In this document: positions 35,416 to 40,676 of the stretch, piece after piece
How positions within the stretch are numbered: the stretch's first letter is position 1
Layout: every line of letters begins with the position of its first letter
Assembly (NCBI RefSeq): GCF_014762705.1
Contig: NZ_JABURL010000077.1
Coordinates: 1 to 40,676, forward strand
Direction: 5' to 3'
Source: Cyclobacterium sp.
GTDB taxonomy: Bacteria > Bacteroidota > Bacteroidia > Cytophagales > Cyclobacteriaceae
DNA length: 40,676 nucleotides
The notes under the pieces: model-generated
Told to the model about the DNA's origin: nothing
Seen by the model: only the letters and a program-made list of their open reading frames with translations
Database searches by the model: none
Made by a program: the position numbers and the translations under genes

Positions 35416-38400
35416 ATGTTATTGTATGTTATATGGAAAAAGTGGATGCAGGTCTTTGGTCTGACTTTGATTTTATGCACAGGACTGTTGGTATTTTTTT
35501 CCTGTCAACCTAATCAATTGAAGGATGAGATCCCTGCCCAGGTGGATTTCAATTTCCATATAAAGCCCATTTTGGTACAAAAATGTTATTTGTGCCATGG
35601 GCCGGATCCCAGCAGCAGGGAGGCCGGACTGCGATTGGATGTCGCAGAAGGGGCAACCAAGCTGTTGGAAAGCGGACATGCAGCTATTGTACCCGGTTCT
35701 GCATCGAAGAGTGCTTTGCTGGACCGCATTACCCAAAATGACCCTGAATTAAGAATGCCTCCACCTTCATCCAAAATGGAGTTGACTGAGAAGGAGATTG
35801 CATTGTTAAAAAAATGGATCAATCAGGGAGCAGATTATCAGCCACACTGGTCTTTTATACCCGCTCAATCTGAGCGGGTATCTACTAATACAGCTACCCA
35901 TCAGCGTATAGATGAATTTATCCATGAAAAAATTCAGGGCATGGGACTGGAAGTGAGCGAAAAGGCGGATAAATACACCTTGCTCAAAAGGCTTTCTTTT
36001 GTGCTGACAGGATTGCCTCCTGCTCCGGAAACCATCAAAGCATTTGTTTCGGATAACAGGCCGGATGCCTATGAAAGAATGGTGGACCATTACCTGGATA
36101 GTCCTGCTTATGGAGAAAAATGGGCCAGCCACTGGATGGATGTGGTCCGATATGCAGAAACCAAAGGGCATGAATTTGATTTTGCCATACAGGGAGCATG
36201 GAGGTACAGGGATTATTTGATCCGGGCTTTCAATGCGGATTTGCCCTATGACCAAATGGTGAAAGAGCATTTGATGGGAGACCTGATACCGGCACCCAGA
36301 CTGCATCCTGAGTCCGGCCAAAATGAATCTGTCTTAGGCACCCTGTTTTTGACCATGACAGAGGGAACCCACAGTCCCGTGGATACCAAAAAAGATGAAG
36401 CCGATCGCATTGATAACATGATTGATGTGATCGGAAAAAGTTTTCAGGGACTTACCGTCGCTTGTGCCAGGTGTCACGACCACAAGTTTGACCCCATTCC
36501 TACTTCGGATTACTATGCCATGTACGGGATTTTGGGTAGTACCCGTTTTAGCCCTGTTCCGCTAGGGGATACCCAGAAAAAAGCTACTCAAATTAATGAA
36601 GTTCAGCGGTTAAAAAACCAAATCAAGGAAATGCTGGCTGCCTCCTGGGATACAGAATCTCAGGATTCCGTCCCTGCTTTTTTGGTAAATGATCATCAAC
36701 CCGCAGGAGAAAGTGAAGCTGCTGCTTTTGTTAAGGTATTGGGAGATTTTAGAGGACAGGATTTACAGGGTTGGATGCCAGATGGTTGGGCTTTTGGGCA
36801 GACCACCACGCTAGGTGACCCAATGATACAAGAGAAAACCAGGGAAATATCAGGTTTGCAATCGGGAATGGCTTCAAGCCGGAAATATGGGACAGGAATA
36901 TTCGGGGCACTCCGTTCCCCTGATTTTAAATTGGACCACCAGTATTTGGGTGTAAGGGCAAGAGGAAAGGGGGCAAGTATACGCCTTGTCATGGATAATT
37001 TTCAATTGATCAGTTATCCGATTTATGGTGGGCTTGATCAGAAAGTAAATGAAGAGGAATGGAAAAATTACGTATTTGACGTAGGGGATTGGCAGGGGCA
37101 CGAAGCCTATTTGGAGATATTACCTGGCAGCTATGTACGCCATCAATACCAGCAAGACCAGGAGGCCTATATCGAAGCGGCTTATGCCATCGCTTATGAT
37201 GAATCCTGGTATGAACCTGTACGGGATAGCGAACGACCTGCATATTCCCTTTCCGGCATGATTGGCAATTGGCAGGCTGGAAAAAGTACAGTAGCGGAAG
37301 TGACCGAACTCAACGAAAAGATTTCAAGCGGTGAATTAGTAATAGATTTGCCGGAACTACGTCAATTGATCTTGAGAAAGGACCTCCTGTTGGCTACCTT
37401 TAAAGATACTTTATTTTTTCAGGGGGTAACAGATGGTTTTGCCAGAGAAAGCCCTGTGTTTAAAAGGGGGAATCATTTAGATACAGAAAGCCAGGTTGTT
37501 GACAGGAATTTTCTTTCGGAAATATTGGAATGGCAGGAACCTATTGAAGGAAAAGGAAGTGGGAGAATTGAAATGACAGAAACAATTCTGGATGCTAAAA
37601 ACCCTTTGACCGCAAGGGTAATGGTGAACCGGCTTTGGTACCATGTGTTTGGGAGGGGGCTTGTAGAGACAGTGGATAATTTTGGGCTGCAGGGTAAACT
37701 TCCCAGCCATCCTGAATTGCTTGATTTTCTTGCCATAAAATTTCAGGAAGAAAACTGGTCCGTAAAGAAAATGATAAAGTCCATGGTCATGACAGCGGCC
37801 TTCCAAAGGAGTACGCGGACAACCGACAGCATCAAAGACCCTGATAACCATTATTTGGCCCGTTATCCGGTAAGGCGTTTGGAGGCGGAAGCCATAAGAG
37901 ATGCCATGCTATCAGCCTCTGGAGCATTAGACACTACCCTTTACGGACCGCCTGTACCCGTATATTTAACCTCCTTTATGCAGGGTAGGGGAAGACCGGG
38001 AAAATCAGGGCCTTTGGACGGAGCAGGTCGCAGGTCCATTTACCTTGAAGTCAGAAGAAACTTTCTGGATAGGATGATGACGGCTTTTGACCGACCCACT
38101 CCTTTTACAACTTTTGGAAAACGTGACGTGACCAATGTCCCGGCGCAGTCTCTTTTTTTAATGAACGACCCTTTTGTAGAAGAACAGGCAGAGATCATGG
38201 CAACAAACCTGGTTTCGGCAACTGAATTAAATCCGGAGCAGCGGATTAATGAAGCTTACTTGCGGGCATTTGCCCGGCCTGCTTCTGATTTTGAACGGAA
38301 AGAGGGGCTGGCGTTTATTGGAGAAATTGAACATTCACTGGAGTCAGCTGAAGGTATTGTGCCCGATGAAAAACAAGTTCAGGTTTGGAAGGAGTATTGC

Positions 38401-38442
38401 CATGCCCTGTTCAATATGAAATCATTTATTTACTTAATGTAA
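35416..38442 (+). CDS. planctomycete-type cytochrome c / DUF1549 / DUF1553 protein
   Basis: The start is set at ATG 35416 rather than GTG 35392 because of the promoter spacing; both keep a lipoprotein-like signal (LLVFFSC). Numbering from 35392, the PSCyt1 heme motif CYLCHG is at 65-70. DUF1549 runs from ~155 to 370 (RLSFVLTGLPPAP, YGEKWASHWMDVVRYAETKG). It ends with a second heme motif CARCHDHKFDPIPTSDYYAMYG (Cys358, His362). DUF1553 runs from ~745 to 975 (ARVMVNRLWYHVFGRGLVE, YPVRRLEAEAIRDAML, TNVPAQSLFLMND). Such two-heme proteins are common in Planctomycetes and carbohydrate-degrading Bacteroidota; an oxidative role is suspected but not shown. The DUF1501 gene follows after 4 bp. Confidence 0.93.
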   Translation: MLLYVIWKKWMQVFGLTLILCTGLLVFFSCQPNQLKDEIPAQVDFNFHIKPILVQKCYLCHGPDPSSREAGLRLDVAEGATKLLESGHAAIVPGSASKSALLDRITQNDPELRMPPPSSKMELTEKEIALLKKWINQGADYQPHWSFIPAQSERVSTNTATHQRIDEFIHEKIQGMGLEVSEKADKYTLLKRLSFVLTGLPPAPETIKAFVSDNRPDAYERMVDHYLDSPAYGEKWASHWMDVVRYAETKGHEFDFAIQGAWRYRDYLIRAFNADLPYDQMVKEHLMGDLIPAPRLHPESGQNESVLGTLFLTMTEGTHSPVDTKKDEADRIDNMIDVIGKSFQGLTVACARCHDHKFDPIPTSDYYAMYGILGSTRFSPVPLGDTQKKATQINEVQRLKNQIKEMLAASWDTESQDSVPAFLVNDHQPAGESEAAAFVKVLGDFRGQDLQGWMPDGWAFGQTTTLGDPMIQEKTREISGLQSGMASSRKYGTGIFGALRSPDFKLDHQYLGVRARGKGASIRLVMDNFQLISYPIYGGLDQKVNEEEWKNYVFDVGDWQGHEAYLEILPGSYVRHQYQQDQEAYIEAAYAIAYDESWYEPVRDSERPAYSLSGMIGNWQAGKSTVAEVTELNEKISSGELVIDLPELRQLILRKDLLLATFKDTLFFQGVTDGFARESPVFKRGNHLDTESQVVDRNFLSEILEWQEPIEGKGSGRIEMTETILDAKNPLTARVMVNRLWYHVFGRGLVETVDNFGLQGKLPSHPELLDFLAIKFQEENWSVKKMIKSMVMTAAFQRSTRTTDSIKDPDNHYLARYPVRRLEAEAIRDAMLSASGALDTTLYGPPVPVYLTSFMQGRGRPGKSGPLDGAGRRSIYLEVRRNFLDRMMTAFDRPTPFTTFGKRDVTNVPAQSLFLMNDPFVEEQAEIMATNLVSATELNPEQRINEAYLRAFARPASDFERKEGLAFIGEIEHSLESAEGIVPDEKQVQVWKEYCHALFNMKSFIYLM

Positions 38443-38446
38443 TCCC

Positions 38447-39886
38447 ATGAATAAGCATAAACCCCTAATGAATCAGCCCATTAGCCGCAGAAAGATGCTC
38501 GAAATCTGCAGGTGTGGATTTGGGTCAATGGCTTTAATGGGCATGATGGGTTCTCTGGGATCGGCATGCAAATCCACTGATAAAAGTTCACGGGATTTGT
38601 TGTCCAAATTAGCACATGCTCCCCACCATTTGCCCAAAGCTAAAAACATCATTTTTCTATATATGGATGGTGGCGTTTCTCAGGTGGATTCCTTTGATCC
38701 CAAGCCCCGCCTGGCCCGGGAGAATGGCCAGGATCCAAAGTTCAAAATAGATGCTACCCAGTTTAACAATAACGGAAAAATCCTTCAAAGTCCCTGGGCT
38801 TTCAAAAGATATGGTGAATCAGGTATGGCAGTGAGCGAACTCTTTCCTCATATAGCTTCTTGTGTGGATGATTTGGCCCTCATCCGGTCGATGGTGTCCA
38901 ATTTTCCTGAACATACCAATGCGAATTACTTTTTACATACAGGAAGCGGGTTGCAGGGTCGGCCAAGTATGGGCGCCTGGGTGAATTATGGCTTGGGATC
39001 GGAAAACAGTAATTTGCCGGGATATGTGGTCCTGGATGGAGGTTTGGTGCCTCCCGGAGGGGTGGATAATTTTAAAAATGGGTTTTTGCCTGCTGACTTT
39101 CAGGCCTCCATCATGAAAACAGGTGACACCCCTGTAGCCAATATCAAGTCCGACAGCAGCCTTTCCGCTCATCAAAGAAAAAAATTGGATTTTATCCAGC
39201 AGATGGACGAAAAAAACCAGGATAAATCGGATGAATTGGAAGCGGCGATCCGGAATTATGAACTGGCCTATCAGATGCAGGCTTCCGTACCTGAATTGAC
39301 TGAGTTCCAATCCGAGACTAAAGCTACCCGGAATTTGTACGGCTTATATGATGAAGATCCCCACACCCGAAATTATGGTGCACAATGCCTGATGGCCAGG
39401 AGATTGGTAGAAAGAGGGGTGAGGTTTGTGGAATTGACCTGTCCAAGCCTTGCTGGTATCGATCGCTGGGACCAACACCATGGCCTGAAGAATGGGCATG
39501 AGCGGAATGCACATGCCGTAGACCAGCCTATTGCAGGCTTGTTGAAAGACTTGAAATCCAGAGGTCTCCTGGAGGAAACCCTGGTAGTTTGGACTGGAGA
39601 ATTTGGGCGAACCCCATTTGCTCAGGGCCAGGATGGCCGGGACCACAATCCCTCAGCCTTCAGTATGTGGATGGCAGGAGCAGGGATCAGGGGGGGTACC
39701 ATTTATGGACAAACAGATGAATACGGGTATAGGGTAGCCGAAAATCCGGTCACCATCCATGATCTGCACGCTACTATGCTGCACTTGCTTGGTGTGGATC
39801 ACAAAATGCTTACCTATCATTTTGGAGGCAGGGATTTTAGATTGACAGATGTGCATGGTCATGTGGTCAAAGATGTTTTAGTATAG
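38447..39886 (+). CDS. DUF1501 domain protein (sulfatase/phosphatase-like fold)
   Basis: The 479-residue protein has a twin-arginine-like signal (ISRRKMLEI, hydrophobic core, then GSLGSAC). DUF1501 marks are IIFLYMDGGVSQVDSFDPKP near residue 67, a late RFVELTC, DQHHGLKNGHERNAHAVDQP, and VWTGEFGRTPFAQG near 385. GRDHNPSAFSMWMAGAGIRG and VTIHDLHATMLHLLGVDH close it. The Asp and His layout resembles alkaline-phosphatase-fold enzymes, but its reaction is unknown. DUF1501 genes almost always follow PSCyt/DUF1553 genes, as here, so the two likely act together in the envelope. The DUF1569 gene begins 2 bp after its stop. Confidence 0.93.
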   Translation: MNKHKPLMNQPISRRKMLEICRCGFGSMALMGMMGSLGSACKSTDKSSRDLLSKLAHAPHHLPKAKNIIFLYMDGGVSQVDSFDPKPRLARENGQDPKFKIDATQFNNNGKILQSPWAFKRYGESGMAVSELFPHIASCVDDLALIRSMVSNFPEHTNANYFLHTGSGLQGRPSMGAWVNYGLGSENSNLPGYVVLDGGLVPPGGVDNFKNGFLPADFQASIMKTGDTPVANIKSDSSLSAHQRKKLDFIQQMDEKNQDKSDELEAAIRNYELAYQMQASVPELTEFQSETKATRNLYGLYDEDPHTRNYGAQCLMARRLVERGVRFVELTCPSLAGIDRWDQHHGLKNGHERNAHAVDQPIAGLLKDLKSRGLLEETLVVWTGEFGRTPFAQGQDGRDHNPSAFSMWMAGAGIRGGTIYGQTDEYGYRVAENPVTIHDLHATMLHLLGVDHKMLTYHFGGRDFRLTDVHGHVVKDVLV

Positions 39887-39888
39887 CG

Positions 39889-40341
39889 ATGCGGCAAACG
39901 GTCCTGGATAAAACTGCAATAACCAAATTAATCACACGTGTAAATTCTTTGGCTCCTGACAAACAGCCATTTTGGGGTAAGATGAACGCCACAGAAATGC
40001 TCCACCATTGTAATTTGGCCAATCAAAGGATTTTATCCTGGAACAAACCTGTCCTACCCGGAACTTTGAAACAAAAATTAATGAAATTTTTTGTCCTGTA
40101 TGTTATGCCTGGCTTTCCGAGAAATGTCAAAACGGCAGCTCCGTTTGAGACCAGGGGAAAAATCAATCCGGAGGCATTTGACAAAGAAAAAGAACTTTTT
40201 AAAACTGCTTTGATTGAATTTACCGAACCAGGGAAAATTTTTTCGGCTCCTCATCCTTATTTTGGTCCTTTAAATACCAGGGAGTGGGGCCGCGTGGTAT
40301 GGATGCATGTTGACCACCATTTGAGGCAATTTGGCTTATAG
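39889..40341 (+). CDS. DUF1569 domain protein (DinB-like four-helix bundle)
   Basis: The 150-residue protein resembles the DUF1569 branch of the DinB/YfiT-like superfamily. FWGKMNATEMLHHCNLANQR near residue 28 and VWMHVDHHLRQFGL at the end supply the three histidines that usually bind a metal. ATG 39889 starts 2 bp after the DUF1501 stop, so it is the last gene of the operon. Related proteins act as metal-dependent thiol transferases, but for this branch no reaction is known. Its link with a heme/DUF1501 pair is of interest. Confidence 0.85.
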   Translation: MRQTVLDKTAITKLITRVNSLAPDKQPFWGKMNATEMLHHCNLANQRILSWNKPVLPGTLKQKLMKFFVLYVMPGFPRNVKTAAPFETRGKINPEAFDKEKELFKTALIEFTEPGKIFSAPHPYFGPLNTREWGRVVWMHVDHHLRQFGL

Positions 40342-40676
40342 GTTAGGTATCAAATGGTCCGTATCAATGATTCTATTTAGTTAACCATTGACTTAAGGAA
40401 AATTTGAGGTAGACTGCCATTCAAAATTTATTCTTAGTCAATTTCCTTAAAAAGGAGAACTATTTTCAAATTAATTTCCCAGGATCCAAATTTTTGTGTT
40501 TTACTTAAAAAGGAAAGTTTTAAATATATTGGCAATCAGTTTATAAAATTTCATTTATGATGTGCCTGATTCAATAAGAAAATTACCTTGAAAAGGGACA
40601 AATCAATTTTTTTTTAAGGTCTCATAAAATTATTTATGGACAATTTTTATGAATGGTAATTTTTAGTTGTATGCTT
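40342..40676. other. gene-free AT-rich end of window
   Basis: No reading frame of plausible quality was seen on either strand. A loose inverted repeat is present (TTAAGGAAAATT near 40392 against AATTTCCTTAA near 40440). No terminator with a clear stem and T run was found for the DUF1569 operon. Confidence 0.5.

Noticed and set aside
1-40676. CRISPR arrays, tRNA genes, insertion sequences, prophage genes
   Set aside because: No regularly spaced repeats, cloverleaf-like sequences, transposases or phage proteins were recognised in the window.

Overview
The window looks like chromosomal DNA of a marine or soil Bacteroidota, most like the Cyclobacteriaceae (Cyclobacterium, Echinicola or Algoriphagus type). 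The reasons are a SusC/SusD pair with a CarboxypepD_reg-like N-terminal domain, an AT-rich intergenic DNA with candidate TAnnTTTG promoter elements, many lipoprotein signal peptides and few clear Shine-Dalgarno sites. No tRNA, rRNA, CRISPR array, integrase or transposase was seen. The taxonomic placement is inference from protein families, not from a marker gene.

Layout. Positions 1-5456 (+) hold the C-terminus of a FAD-dependent oxidoreductase, a secreted discoidin/GH9-like protein, a Uma2-family nuclease-fold protein, a small two-helix membrane protein and a secreted alginate-lyase-family enzyme. It meets head-on a phosphoenolpyruvate carboxylase gene (5457-8138, -). Positions 8323-13704 hold a Tm-1-like (UPF0261) protein, a one-heme lipoprotein on the other strand, a TIM-barrel 'PEP hydrolase family' protein and an AAC(3)-type acyltransferase. 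The Tm-1-like and TIM-barrel proteins correspond to the two halves of the plant Tm-1 protein. A large TolB-propeller/amidohydrolase fusion (-) and an SDR/DUF2867 protein (+) follow.

Positions 18808-27889 form a divergent uronate-catabolism locus. On the minus strand are altronate dehydratase (uxaA), an SDR-type fructuronate reductase (uxuB), mannonate dehydratase (uxuA) and a Gfo/Idh/MocA oxidoreductase. On the plus strand are 2-keto-3-deoxygluconate kinase (kdgK) and a complete three-part TRAP transporter (dctP, dctQ, dctM). Together they would import a hexuronate or similar acid and convert it to KDG and then KDPG. Uronate isomerase, altronate oxidoreductase and KDPG aldolase are not in the window.

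Positions 28337-34832 hold a beta-propeller lipoprotein (+) facing a SusC-SusD operon (-). A LacI-type operator upstream of susC shares its core with one just upstream of uxaA, which suggests that polysaccharide uptake and uronate catabolism are controlled together. Positions 35392-40341 (+) are a tight three-gene operon: a planctomycete-type cytochrome c/DUF1549/DUF1553 protein, a DUF1501 protein and a DUF1569 protein.

Most interesting leads: the split Tm-1 pair and its neighbours, the shared operator, two near-perfect palindromic repeats between converging genes (one containing a stop codon), and two converging gene pairs that have no spacer or share a TTAA stop.
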